A stretch of DNA of 64,000 bases, from positions 117,297-181,296 of the forward strand of contig NZ_BMQF01000013.1 in NCBI RefSeq assembly GCF_014647975.1. Reading direction: 5' to 3'. The DNA is from Streptomyces fumigatiscleroticus. GTDB taxonomy: Bacteria; Actinomycetota; Actinomycetes; Streptomycetales; Streptomycetaceae. The position numbers and the translations under genes are program-made. The notes below the pieces were generated by a model. That model did not search any database, had not been told where the DNA came from, and saw only the letters and a list, made by a program, of their open reading frames with translations. Positions 42,224 through 51,235 of this stretch are shown in pieces (the stretch's first letter is position 1; each line of letters begins with the position of its first letter).

Positions 42224-43618
42224 TCACGGGCGATCCGGCCTGCCGTCGCCGTACAGCCAGTCCCGCCAGACACGGGTGAAGTCCTTGCCGGGCGCCCGCT
42301 TCTCGACGTAGGCCGTGAAGTCGCGGGTGTCCGCGTTGCCGTGGCGGTGGGCCGACGCCCAGCCGCGCAGCAGGGAGCGGAAGGCCTCGTCGCCGACCGT
42401 CTGCCGGATCTTGTGCAGGACCATCGCGCCGCGCTGGTACACCGGGGAGGCGGAGACGTCGGCGGCGCCCGGCGGCTTCGCGGGCGGGAAGGCCCAGATC
42501 CGGTCGGCGGCGCCGTCGTCCTCGTAGAGGGCGTCGAAGGTCTGCTGGGCGGTGTCGCCGCCGTGGTCCTCCCGCCAGAGCCACTCCGCGTAGGTGGCGA
42601 AGCCCTCGTTGAGCCACATGTCCCGCCAGGTCCTCGGGGTGACGGAGTCGCCGTACCACTGGTGGACGAGTTCGTGGACGAGGGTGCCGGTGTCCGGGGC
42701 GCCGGGGAAGAACGGCCGGTTCTGGGTCTCCAGGGCGTAGCCGGCGTCGCCGGGGCGGTCGACGATCGCGCCGGTGGAGGAGAAGGGGTACGGGCCGAAG
42801 ATGTCCTGGGCCCACTCGATGATGCCGGGGATCTTCGCCAGCACCGGGCGGCTCGCCCGCGCCTGGTCAGGGTCGACGGCCACGTACACCGGCAGGCCGT
42901 CCCGCGTGGTGGAGCGGCTGATCTCGAAGTCGCCGATGGCGAGGGTGGCGACGTAGCTCGCCATCGGCTCGCCGGTGTGCCAGGTGAAGGTGGTACGGCC
43001 CGCGCGGGTCCGCCGGTCGGTCAGCTCGCCGTCGGACACGGCCTGGAGCCCTTCGGGCACGGTCACTTCGAGGTCGTAGGACGCCTTGTCCGAGGGGTGG
43101 TGGTTGCCGGGGAACCAGGCCGTCGAGCCGACCGGCTCGCCCAGCGCCAGCGCTCCGTCGGCGGTGCGCAGCCAGCCCTCCTCGGAGCCGTCCGGATCGG
43201 TGATCGTGACCGGGGCGCCGGAGTAGCGGACGGTCACCCGGAAGGTGCCGCCCTTCTCCAGCTCGTCGGGCGGGCGGACGGTCAGCTCCTGGCCGGTGCG
43301 GTGCCAGCGGGCACTCTCGCCGTCGACCGTGACCTCCGCCACGTCCAGGCCCTTGAAATCGAGGTCGAAGGCGGACAGGTCCCGGGTCGCGCGGGCGGTG
43401 ACGGTGGCGCTGCCGGTGAGGTGGTGGGCGCCGGGGTCGTAGGAGAGCCGCAGGCCGTAGTGGGTGACGTCGTAGCCGCCGTTGCCCGCCCTGGGGAAGT
43501 ACGGGTCGCGCAGGCCGTAGCCGCCGGGGGTGCCGTGGACGCCGCCGCCGCACGCGGTCAGGGCCAGCGCGAGCAGGACACAGGCGGCGGAGGGGACGAC
43601 GGGTGCGGATCGGGACAC
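42224..43618 (-). CDS. M1 family metallopeptidase (lipoprotein)
   Basis: The 464-residue protein has a short signal peptide with lipobox LTACGG, an N-terminal beta-saddle (YDVTHYGLRLSYDP), and the catalytic site HELVHQWYGDSVTPRTW plus WLNEGFATYAEW, the HExxH-x18-E zinc triad near residue 315. The usual GAMEN exopeptidase motif is replaced by GYALETQNR, as in the short actinobacterial M1 group. It acts outside the membrane. GTG at 43618 follows TAGGAT at 7 nt (leaderless). Confidence 0.92.
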   Translation of the reverse strand: MSRSAPVVPSAACVLLALALTACGGGVHGTPGGYGLRDPYFPRAGNGGYDVTHYGLRLSYDPGAHHLTGSATVTARATRDLSAFDLDFKGLDVAEVTVDGESARWHRTGQELTVRPPDELEKGGTFRVTVRYSGAPVTITDPDGSEEGWLRTADGALALGEPVGSTAWFPGNHHPSDKASYDLEVTVPEGLQAVSDGELTDRRTRAGRTTFTWHTGEPMASYVATLAIGDFEISRSTTRDGLPVYVAVDPDQARASRPVLAKIPGIIEWAQDIFGPYPFSSTGAIVDRPGDAGYALETQNRPFFPGAPDTGTLVHELVHQWYGDSVTPRTWRDMWLNEGFATYAEWLWREDHGGDTAQQTFDALYEDDGAADRIWAFPPAKPPGAADVSASPVYQRGAMVLHKIRQTVGDEAFRSLLRGWASAHRHGNADTRDFTAYVEKRAPGKDFTRVWRDWLYGDGRPDRP

Positions 43619-43654
43619 GCCAGCGATCCTAGGAGGCGTGGCACCATCACCTAC

Positions 43655-44155
43655 GTGCTCGACATCGGCTACGCCCTCTCCAACCGCTTCCCCGACCCCC
43701 CGCAGACGGACTACCGCCGCGCGGACGTCCGCGCCCTGCGGCACGACCTGTTCACCGGGGACGTCTATCTCGCCGACACCGACAAGGACCGGGAGATCTC
43801 CACAGCCTGGGGATGGGTGCCGGTGCTCGACTTCGCCTGGGCGCTGTGCGACATCGTGGAGCGGATCGACCGGGACCCGGCGGGCTCCCGCGCCGCCCGT
43901 CCGCAGCGGGCGGAGCTGGACTTCACCGAGTCCACCGACCGGCTCCTCTTCGAGCGCCGCTTCGGCTGGGTGGACATCGAGGCGGAGTGGCTGCCGCCGT
44001 CCGAGCCCCCGCTGAGCTTCTCCCACGGCGAGCTGCGCCGGGAGGCGCGGGACTTCCTGCACGACCTGATCGCCGACCTCACCGATCTGCACGAGGATCT
44101 GGCGCACAACCCGGCGGTCTGGACCTTGCAGGCCCAGTTCCCGCGGGTGGTGTGA
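43655..44155 (+). CDS. Hypothetical protein
   Basis: The 166-residue acidic protein has LDIGYALSNRFPDPP, a Trp-rich middle (AWGWVPVLDFAWALCDIVERID) and a helical C-terminus (EARDFLHDLIADLTDLHEDL). I recognise no family; such proteins look like small immunity- or DUF-type partners, but nothing here proves that. Its last codons R-V-V-stop lie in a 42-bp palindrome that also encodes the end of the convergent gene. Confidence 0.75.
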   Translation: MLDIGYALSNRFPDPPQTDYRRADVRALRHDLFTGDVYLADTDKDREISTAWGWVPVLDFAWALCDIVERIDRDPAGSRAARPQRAELDFTESTDRLLFERRFGWVDIEAEWLPPSEPPLSFSHGELRREARDFLHDLIADLTDLHEDLAHNPAVWTLQAQFPRVV

Positions 44156-44185
44156 GCCGGCCGCGCGGCCGGCTCACACCACCCG
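44144..44185. terminator. Perfect 42-bp palindrome over two convergent stop codons
   Basis: Arms of 21 bases, CGGGTGGTGTGAGCCGGCCG plus C, are exactly complementary with no loop bases. Both genes read R-V-V-stop through their own arm, so the two proteins end with the same residues. It is probably a bidirectional terminator. Confidence 0.85.
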
Positions 44186-44866
44186 GATGCCCAGCTCCAC
44201 CGCCAGCACCGGAGCCAGGTCCAGCAGCTGTCCGGTGCTGATCACCGCGCCCGCCAGCCGGTCCGCCCCGCGGGTGAGCAGGAGCGGGGCGGCTCCGCGC
44301 AGATCGACGTCGGTCAGGCTCGCCGCGCTGAGGTCCGCGCCCTTCAGGGCGCAGTCCACGAAGGCGACCCGCTCCAGACGGGCTCCGCCGAAGTCGGGTT
44401 CGACGAGGACACAGCCCTCGAAGACGACGTCCTTGAGCCGGGCGGAGCGCAGGTTCAGGTAGTCGATCTTGCCGCCGCGGATCAGGACCCGCTCCAGCAC
44501 GGCGCCGTGCAACTGGGTCCCGCCGAGGCGGGCGTCGGCCAGCTCCACGTCGCGCAGGGTCGACTCGGCGAGATCGGTGCCGACCCCGCGGACGCCGGTG
44601 AGGACGGAGTCCAGGATCCGGGCGCGCGGCAGCCGGGTGGAGTCCAGCGCGCACCCGGTCAGCGCGCAGTCCATGAAGCGGGCGCCCGCGCCGTCCTGCC
44701 CCGCGAGGTCCGCGTCCCGGAACTCCAGCCCGTCGTAGTCCCCGTCCGGCTCCAGCTCCCCGCCGCCGTGGGGCCGGAGCGGCGGCAGGCGCAGCTCCGG
44801 CCGTCGCGCCGCCCGCACACCGGATCCGCCCCACCCGCGGTTGGCACCGACCGCTCTCCTCGTCAT
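44174..44866 (-). CDS. Pentapeptide repeat protein
   Basis: The 230-residue protein consists from about residue 45 of A(D/N)L-type pentapeptides (LEFRDADLAGQDG, CALTGCALDSTRLPRARI, VAFVDCALKGADLSAASL), which fold into a right-handed beta-helix. Such proteins can mimic DNA and protect gyrase, but many have unknown roles. ATG at 44866 follows a GGGGG run; an in-frame ATG 15 codons upstream has no ribosome site. Confidence 0.88.
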   Translation of the reverse strand: MTRRAVGANRGWGGSGVRAARRPELRLPPLRPHGGGELEPDGDYDGLEFRDADLAGQDGAGARFMDCALTGCALDSTRLPRARILDSVLTGVRGVGTDLAESTLRDVELADARLGGTQLHGAVLERVLIRGGKIDYLNLRSARLKDVVFEGCVLVEPDFGGARLERVAFVDCALKGADLSAASLTDVDLRGAAPLLLTRGADRLAGAVISTGQLLDLAPVLAVELGIRVV

Positions 44867-45000
44867 GCCCCCATGCTGCACCCCGGCACCGACAACACGC
44901 CGCGATGTCACATTCCGGGGCGACCGGCCGGTCGTAGTCGGCGAGAGCGCGAACGGGAGACAGCAAGGCGCTCCGCGACCCAGCCGGAGGAATTCCAGCC

Positions 45001-46161
45001 ATGCACCGCATCACCGTCATCGGCGGCGGCTTCGCCGGACTCACCGCGGCCATCACCGCCGCCGAGGCCGGCGCCGAGGTCACCGTCCACGAGGCCCACC
45101 ACACCCTGGGCGGGCGGGCCCGGACCGCCGCGGGCCCGTACCGGACGAACGAGGGCCCGCACGCCCTGTACGCCGGCGGCCCGCACTGGACGTGGCTCAG
45201 GCGGCGCGGCCTGATCGGGCCGCTCGCCTCCGTTCCGCCCCGGGAGGCGGCCCGGCTGCGGCTGCGCCACCGGGGCACGCTGCGCCGCACCCCGCCGCTG
45301 GCGATGGTACGGCTGCTGCGCCCGGGGCTGCGGCGGGCGCCCGTCGACGCCGACTTCCTGAGCTGGGCGGCGCACCACGTGGGCGAGGAGGGCGCCCGTG
45401 CCGCCGCCCACTATGCCGCCGTCGCCCTCTTCCACCACGACCCCGGTTCGCTGTCCGCCGCGTTCGTGCAGGAGCGGCTGCGCCGGGCCGCGAAGCTGCC
45501 GCCCGAGGCGCACTATCCGCGCGGCGGCTGGGAGACGGTCGTGGACCGCATGGCCGCCCGGGCCTGGAACCTGGGCGTGCGGGTGGAGACCCTGTCCCGC
45601 GTCGACACGGTCCCCACCCGCACGCCGGTCGTCGTCGCCACCTCCCTGGACGCCGCGCGCCGCCTGCTCGGGGACGACTCGCTGAGCTGGCCGAGCGGGC
45701 GCACCACCCTGGTCGACCTGGCCGTGCGCACCCGTCGCGGCGACGCCTTCGCCGTCTCCGACCTGGACGCGCCGGGCTGGGTGGAACGGTTCACCGCGCA
45801 GGACCGCACCCTGGCGCCGGCGGGCGAGCAGCTGATCCAGGGGCAGATCCCGATCGCCCCGCGGGAGTCGAAGGCGGACGGGACCGCCCGCGCGGAGCAG
45901 CTTCTCGACCTCGGCTTCCCGGGCTGGCGCGAGCGTGTCACCTGGCGGCGCGAGGCCGTCGCGGCCGGCCGTACCGGCGCCGTCGACCCGCCGGGCACCA
46001 GCTGGCGGGACCGCCCGGCCGTGGACCGCGGCGACGGGGTCTATCTGGCCGGCGACCAGGTGGCGGCCCCCGGTGTGCTGGCGGAGGTCTCCTTCACCAG
46101 CGCCCTGACCGCGGTGTCGCTGGCGCTGGGCCGGGACGCCCTTGACCTCAAGTCCGCTTGA
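45001..46161 (+). CDS. FAD-dependent oxidoreductase (phytoene dehydrogenase-like)
   Basis: The 386-residue protein opens with the dinucleotide-binding VIGGGFAGLTAAITAAEAG, has LGGRARTAAGPYRTNEGPHALY (flavin-contact region of the amine oxidase/carotenoid desaturase group), and the C-terminal GVYLAGDQVAAPGVLAE. ATG at 45001 follows CCGGAGG. Substrate unknown; no carotenoid genes are adjacent. The zinc-type dehydrogenase and an MFS pump follow on the same strand. Confidence 0.88.
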   Translation: MHRITVIGGGFAGLTAAITAAEAGAEVTVHEAHHTLGGRARTAAGPYRTNEGPHALYAGGPHWTWLRRRGLIGPLASVPPREAARLRLRHRGTLRRTPPLAMVRLLRPGLRRAPVDADFLSWAAHHVGEEGARAAAHYAAVALFHHDPGSLSAAFVQERLRRAAKLPPEAHYPRGGWETVVDRMAARAWNLGVRVETLSRVDTVPTRTPVVVATSLDAARRLLGDDSLSWPSGRTTLVDLAVRTRRGDAFAVSDLDAPGWVERFTAQDRTLAPAGEQLIQGQIPIAPRESKADGTARAEQLLDLGFPGWRERVTWRREAVAAGRTGAVDPPGTSWRDRPAVDRGDGVYLAGDQVAAPGVLAEVSFTSALTAVSLALGRDALDLKSA

Positions 46162-46207
46162 GGGTGAAGAGTCGGTTTCCTGGACGCACACCCGGAGGGA
46201 ACCCCGT

Positions 46208-47188
46208 ATGCACGCCATCCGTCTGCACGCCTTCGGCCCGGCCGAGAACCTCGTCCTCGAGCGGGTCGAGGACCCGCGTCCGGGACCGGGCCAGGTCCGG
46301 GTCGCCGTCCGCGCGGCCGGTGTCCATCTGCTGGACACCAGCCTGCGCGAGGGCCTGCGCGGCCCGCTGCCCGAGCTGCCCGCCCTGCCCACCGTCCCCG
46401 GCCGCGAGATCGCGGGCGTGGTGGACGCCCTCGGCGAGGGGGTCGACGGATCGTGGCTGGGCCGGCGTGCGGTCGCCCATCTCGGCTTCGCCCCCGGCGG
46501 TTACGCCGAACTGGCCGTCACCGACGCCGGCCGGCTGCACGAGATCCCCGGCGACCTGGGCTTCGCCGAGGCCGTCGCCCTGATCGGCACCGGCCGTACG
46601 GCGATGGGGATCCTCCAGTTCGCCGAGGTGGGCCCCGGCTCGGTGGCCGTGGTCCCGGCCGCCGCGGGCGGTGTCGGCACCCTGCTGGTGCGGTACGCCA
46701 AGCACGCCGGGGCCACCGTCGTCGGACTGGCGGGCGGCCCGCGCAAGACCGCCCTGGTGCGCGCCGGCGGAGCCGATCTCGCCGTCGACTACACCGACCC
46801 CGGCTGGCCCGCCGAGGTCCGCGCCCACCTGGACGGGACCGCGGCCACCGTCGTCTTCGACGGGGTCGGCGGCGACGTCGCCCGCGAGGCCGTCGCGCTG
46901 CTCGGGCCCGGCGGGAAGCACCTCGTCTTCGGCTGGTCGGCCGAGGGATTCCGCGACGGCGGGCCGTACCTGGTCGAGGGCGTCTCCGAGCAGGTCCTCG
47001 GGCCGGTGATGCTGAGCCGGGCGGGCGGGGAGAACCCGATACGCACCCTGGAGACGCGTGCCCTCGCCGCGGCGGCCGAAGGATGGTTCACCCCGGCCGT
47101 CACGCGTTTCCCGCTCGCCGAGGCCGCGGCCGCGCACCGCGCGCTCCAGACCCGGGCAACCGTCGGGAAGGTGGTGCTGGAGCCATGA
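46208..47188 (+). CDS. Zinc-binding dehydrogenase / quinone oxidoreductase family
   Basis: The 326-residue MDR protein has PGPGQVRVAVRAAGVHLLD, VPGREIAGVVDALGEGVDG and the nucleotide-binding PAAAGGVGTLLVRYAKHAGA. The catalytic-zinc ligands are absent, so it is the NADPH:quinone reductase type. ATG at 46208 follows GGAGGGA. It is translationally coupled to the MFS pump (ATGA overlap at 47185). Confidence 0.92.
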   Translation: MHAIRLHAFGPAENLVLERVEDPRPGPGQVRVAVRAAGVHLLDTSLREGLRGPLPELPALPTVPGREIAGVVDALGEGVDGSWLGRRAVAHLGFAPGGYAELAVTDAGRLHEIPGDLGFAEAVALIGTGRTAMGILQFAEVGPGSVAVVPAAAGGVGTLLVRYAKHAGATVVGLAGGPRKTALVRAGGADLAVDYTDPGWPAEVRAHLDGTAATVVFDGVGGDVAREAVALLGPGGKHLVFGWSAEGFRDGGPYLVEGVSEQVLGPVMLSRAGGENPIRTLETRALAAAAEGWFTPAVTRFPLAEAAAAHRALQTRATVGKVVLEP

Positions 47189-48735
47189 CCCGGGACGAAG
47201 GGAACCAGGATGCGTCACGCGACGATCCATGGTCTTCTGGCCAGATGAGTGCTCCCCGGAAAGGTGAGGAAGCCCCTCCCGTGGACGCCGACCCGCGCCG
47301 CTGGTGGGGCCTGGTCGTCATCGCGCTCGCCCAGCTGATGGTCGTCCTCGACGCGACCATCGTGAACATCGCGCTGCCCTCCGCGCAGCGCGCGCTGGGC
47401 ATGTCCGACGGCAACCGCCAGTGGGTGATCACCGCCTACACCCTGGCCTTCGGCGGACTGCTGCTGCTCGGCGGCCGGATCTCCGACCTGGTGGGCCGCA
47501 AACGCACCTTCGTCATCGGCCTGGTGGGCTTCGCCGCCGCCTCCGCGTTCGGCGGCGCCGCCACCACCTCCGGCATGCTCTTCGGCGCCCGCGCCCTCCA
47601 GGGCGTCTTCGCCGCCGTCCTCGCCCCGTCCGCGCTCTCCCTGCTGACCACCACCTTCACCGACCCCAAGGAACGCGGCAGGGCCTTCGGCATCTACGGC
47701 GCCCTGGCCGGCAGCGGCTCGGCCATCGGCTTCATCGTCGGCGGCCTGCTCACCGAGTATCTGGACTGGCGCTGGTGCCTGTACGTCAACGTGCCCATCG
47801 CGATCGTCGCGGTGCTCGGCGCGCTGGCCCTGCTGCACGACCGGCCCGGACACGCCGGCGCCCGCCTCGACGTCCCCGGCGCGGTGCTCGGCTGCGGCGG
47901 CCTGGTCGCGATCGTCTACGGGTTCAGCGAGGCCGAGCCGCGCGGCTGGACCGACCCGCTGGTGCTGGCCCTGTTCGCCGCGGGCGTCGTGCTGCTCGCG
48001 GCCTTCGTGTGGTGGCAGAGCCGGGCGCCCGTGCCGCTGCTGCCGCTGCATGTGATCCGGGACCGCGACCGGGCCGGCTGCTTCCTGACCATGGGCCTGG
48101 CCACCATCGGCATGTTCGGCCTGTTCCTGTTCATGACCTACTACCTCCAGATCGTCCTGGGCTACTCGCCTGTCAGAACCGGTCTGGCCTTCCTGCCGCT
48201 GACCGCCGCGATCGTCGTCGGCTCCACCCAGATCTCCGCGCGGCTGCTCCAGCACACGGCGCCGCGTCTGCTGATGGTCCCCGGCATGGTCCTCGCCGCG
48301 GCCGGCCTGGTGATCCTCACCCGGCTGTCGGTCCACTCCTCGTACACCACCGAGATCCTGCCCGCGCTGCTGCTGATGGGCCTGGGCATGGGCCTGACCT
48401 TCATGCCGGTCTTCGCCACCGCCACCGCGGGGGTCGCCCCGCGGGACTCCGGGGTGACCTCGGCGACCGTCAACACCGCGCAGCAGGTGGGCGGCTCCAT
48501 CGGCACGGCACTGCTCAACACCGTCGCCACCACCAGCAGCACGTCGTACATCAGGGCTCACCTGACCGACCCGGGCCGCCGCGCCCTGGTCGTCAAGGAG
48601 GGCGTCGTCCACGGCTACACGGTCGCCATCTGGTGGGCCGCCGGTGTCATGCTGCTGGCCGGGCTGGTCGCGGGCGTGCTGGTCACGGCCCGCGCGCCCG
48701 GGCACGGTGCCCCGGCGCCCGAACCGGTGGGGTGA
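47185..48735 (+). CDS. MFS transporter, DHA2 (EmrB/QacA) family
   Basis: The 516-residue membrane protein has 14 predicted helices and the DHA2 signatures LDATIVNIALPSAQRALG (motif D1), GGRISDLVGRKRTF (motif A) and GGSIGTALLNT. It should export drugs or toxic metabolites by proton antiport. The start at 47185 overlaps the stop of the quinone oxidoreductase; an ATG at 47245 is an alternative that drops 20 hydrophilic residues. Coupling to a quinone reductase suggests efflux of a redox-active compound. Confidence 0.92.
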   Translation: MTRDEGNQDASRDDPWSSGQMSAPRKGEEAPPVDADPRRWWGLVVIALAQLMVVLDATIVNIALPSAQRALGMSDGNRQWVITAYTLAFGGLLLLGGRISDLVGRKRTFVIGLVGFAAASAFGGAATTSGMLFGARALQGVFAAVLAPSALSLLTTTFTDPKERGRAFGIYGALAGSGSAIGFIVGGLLTEYLDWRWCLYVNVPIAIVAVLGALALLHDRPGHAGARLDVPGAVLGCGGLVAIVYGFSEAEPRGWTDPLVLALFAAGVVLLAAFVWWQSRAPVPLLPLHVIRDRDRAGCFLTMGLATIGMFGLFLFMTYYLQIVLGYSPVRTGLAFLPLTAAIVVGSTQISARLLQHTAPRLLMVPGMVLAAAGLVILTRLSVHSSYTTEILPALLLMGLGMGLTFMPVFATATAGVAPRDSGVTSATVNTAQQVGGSIGTALLNTVATTSSTSYIRAHLTDPGRRALVVKEGVVHGYTVAIWWAAGVMLLAGLVAGVLVTARAPGHGAPAPEPVG

Positions 48736-48766
48736 GGACCCCGGGAGACCCACGGCGCGCGGGCGC

Positions 48767-50173
48767 TCAGTGCCGCCCCGTCACCCGGTCCGCCGCGCGG
48801 GCGATCCGTGACGTCTCGGCGGCGTGCGTCGCGGCCTCCCGGCGGTCCGCCGCACGGTAGGCGGCGTACAGGCCCCGCACACCGAGCCAGCGCAGCGGCT
48901 CCGGCTCCCACCTGCGCACCCGGTGGCCCGCCCACGGCAGCTCCGTCAGCTCCGTGCGCCCGCCCTGACCGGAGTCCAGCCGCACCAGGTCGCGCAGGGT
49001 GCGGGCGGCGAGGTTGGCGGTGGCGACGCCGGAGCCGACGTAGCCGCCCGCCCAGCCGATGCCGGTGGAGCGGTCCAGGGTGACCGACGCGCACCAGTCG
49101 CGCGGCACCCCGAGCACCCCCGACCAGGCATGCTCGATCCGCACCCCGGCCAGCGCCGGGAAGAAGGAGACCAGGATCCTCCGCAGCGCCTGGACCGTCG
49201 CCGTCTGCGTCCGCCCGTCGGCGTCGGTGCGCGAGCCGAAGCGGTACGGCACTCCGCGCCCGCCCAGCGCGATCCGCCCGTCGGCCGTGCGCTGCGCGTA
49301 CATGTAGGCGTGCGCCATGTCGCCCAGCGTCTCCCGGCCCGCCCAGCCGACCGCCTCCCACTGTCCGTCGGTCAGCGGCTCGGTCGCGATCATCGAGGAG
49401 TTCATGGGCAGCCAGGTCCGCCGTTGGCCCTTCAGGTTCGCGGTGAAGCCCTCCGTGCAGCGCAGCACGTAGGGCGCCCGGACCGTGCCGTACGGCGTCA
49501 CCGCGTGCTGGGGGCGGATCTCCGTCACCGGCGTCGACTCGTGGATCGTCACCCCGAGCGCCTCGACCGCCGCCGCGAGGCCCTTGACCAGCTTCACCGG
49601 GTGCACCCGCGCCCCGTGCGGCGTCCAGGTGGAGGCGACGGCGCCGGCCACCGTGATCCGCTCGGCCGTCTCCCGGGCGCCGTACAGCTCCCGGTCCTTC
49701 TCGCCGAAGGCCGACTCCGCCTCGTGGAACGCCCTCAGCCGGGCCGCCTGTGCGGGGGTGCGGGCGACCTCCAGCACCCCGCCCCGGTGGATGTCCGCCT
49801 CGATGCCCTCCTCCTCCGCGGCCCGCACGACCTCGCCGACGGTGTCGTTCATCGCCCGCTGGAGCCGTACCGCCGCCTCGTGGCCGTGCAGCCGCGCGTA
49901 CCGGTCGCGGCCCGCGACGCCGTTGTACAGCCAGCCGCCGTTGCGGCCGGAGGCGCCGTAGCCGCAGAACCTCTGCTCCAGGACGGTGATGCGGAGGAAG
50001 GGGGCCGCCTTCTTCAGGTAGTACGCGGTCCACAGCCCCGTGTATCCGCCGCCGACGATCGCGACATCGGCCGAGGTGTCCCCGGCGAGCGGCTCCCGCA
50101 CCGCCGGGAGGCCGTCGTCCGCGTACCAGAAGGAGATGCCGCCGTTCACGACAGTGCTGGTCGAGCTGGTCAT
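48767..50173 (-). CDS. FAD-dependent oxidoreductase, DAO / gamma-glutamylputrescine oxidase-like
   Basis: The 468-residue protein has VAIVGGGYTGLWTAYYLKKA, the conserved FCGYGASGRNGGW of the PuuB/DAO group, and the C-terminal GWAGGYVGSGVATANLAARTL. It likely oxidises a secondary amine or N-acylated polyamine with O2. No polyamine genes are adjacent. The APH-type kinase is divergent, 47 bp away. Confidence 0.9.
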   Translation of the reverse strand: MTSSTSTVVNGGISFWYADDGLPAVREPLAGDTSADVAIVGGGYTGLWTAYYLKKAAPFLRITVLEQRFCGYGASGRNGGWLYNGVAGRDRYARLHGHEAAVRLQRAMNDTVGEVVRAAEEEGIEADIHRGGVLEVARTPAQAARLRAFHEAESAFGEKDRELYGARETAERITVAGAVASTWTPHGARVHPVKLVKGLAAAVEALGVTIHESTPVTEIRPQHAVTPYGTVRAPYVLRCTEGFTANLKGQRRTWLPMNSSMIATEPLTDGQWEAVGWAGRETLGDMAHAYMYAQRTADGRIALGGRGVPYRFGSRTDADGRTQTATVQALRRILVSFFPALAGVRIEHAWSGVLGVPRDWCASVTLDRSTGIGWAGGYVGSGVATANLAARTLRDLVRLDSGQGGRTELTELPWAGHRVRRWEPEPLRWLGVRGLYAAYRAADRREAATHAAETSRIARAADRVTGRH

Positions 50174-50220
50174 GGCCGGGACGTTATCCCGCGGGCCGGA
50201 CCACCGGTAGCGTCCGTGAG

Positions 50221-51102
50221 GTGATCGACGTCCCGCGTGAACTGGCGGAGAGCCAGGAGAAGTTCAACGGCGCGGCGGGCCGGGCCTTCGTCTCGGGGCT
50301 GCCGGAGCTGGCGGCCGGCTTCCTCGACCGGTGGGGGCTGCGGCTCGACGGGCCCTCGATGTACGGCGTGTGCGCGCTGGTCCTGCCGGTGGTGCGCCGC
50401 CGGGACGGCACCCCGGCGGTGCTGAAGCTCCAGCTCCTGGACGAGGAGAGCGAGGGCGAGCCGGCCGCCCTGCGGACCTGGGACGGCGACGGGGCGGTCC
50501 GGCTGCTGGACCACGACCCGGCCACCGGGGCCCTGCTGCTGGAGCGGCTCGACACCTCCCGCACGCTCGCGGACGTCGCCGACGCCCGCGAGGCCGTCCT
50601 GGTCATCGCCCGGCTGCTGGCCCGCCTCACCGCCCACCCGGCCCCCGCCGGCCTGCGCCGCCTCGGCGACAAGGCCCGCTCCCTGCTGGAGCGGACCCCG
50701 CGGGCCCTGGACCGCGTCCCCGGCCCCGAGACCCGCCGGCTGCTCGCCGACTGCGCCGCCGCCGTGCGCGAGGTGGCCGGCGAGCCCGGCGACCGGCTGC
50801 TCCACTGGGACCTGCACTACGGCAACGTCCTCGCCGCCGACCGCGCCCCCTGGCTCGCCATCGACCCCAAGCCGCTGGCCGGCGATCCCGGCTTCGAGCT
50901 GCTGCCCGCGCTCGGCAACCGTTTCGACGCCGGCGAGACTCTCTGGCGCTTCGACGCGATGACGGACGTCCTCGGCCTGGAACGGGGACGCGCCCGCGCC
51001 TGGACACTGGGCCGGGTGCTCCAGAACTGCGTCTGGCAGATCGAGGAGGGCCACCCGGTGGCGGAGGAACACCTGGAGATCGCGCGCAGACTGCGCGGCT
51101 GA
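50221..51102 (+). CDS. Aminoglycoside/hydroxyurea phosphotransferase family kinase (APH(6)-like)
   Basis: The 293-residue protein has the APH(6)/hydroxyurea resistance layout: N-terminal VLKLQLLDEESEGE (lysine and acidic pair), catalytic loop LLHWDLHYGNVL with the HWDxxxxN pattern, and the metal-binding IDPKPLAGDPGFEL. It phosphorylates streptomycin- or hydroxyurea-like molecules; the true substrate here is unknown. GTG at 50221 is leaderless, with TAGCGT at 50209-50214. Confidence 0.9.
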   Translation: MIDVPRELAESQEKFNGAAGRAFVSGLPELAAGFLDRWGLRLDGPSMYGVCALVLPVVRRRDGTPAVLKLQLLDEESEGEPAALRTWDGDGAVRLLDHDPATGALLLERLDTSRTLADVADAREAVLVIARLLARLTAHPAPAGLRRLGDKARSLLERTPRALDRVPGPETRRLLADCAAAVREVAGEPGDRLLHWDLHYGNVLAADRAPWLAIDPKPLAGDPGFELLPALGNRFDAGETLWRFDAMTDVLGLERGRARAWTLGRVLQNCVWQIEEGHPVAEEHLEIARRLRG

Positions 51103-51235
51103 CGGGGCCGCTCCCGGGCGCCGGACGACCTCGCGGTGCACGGCGGTTGAACGTCCGGCGAGCCTTCGGCGTCGATCTGTGCGGGGCCGGACATGCCGCC
51201 CCTGCGGCCCTCGTCGCCTCCCTACGCTGACGCGC

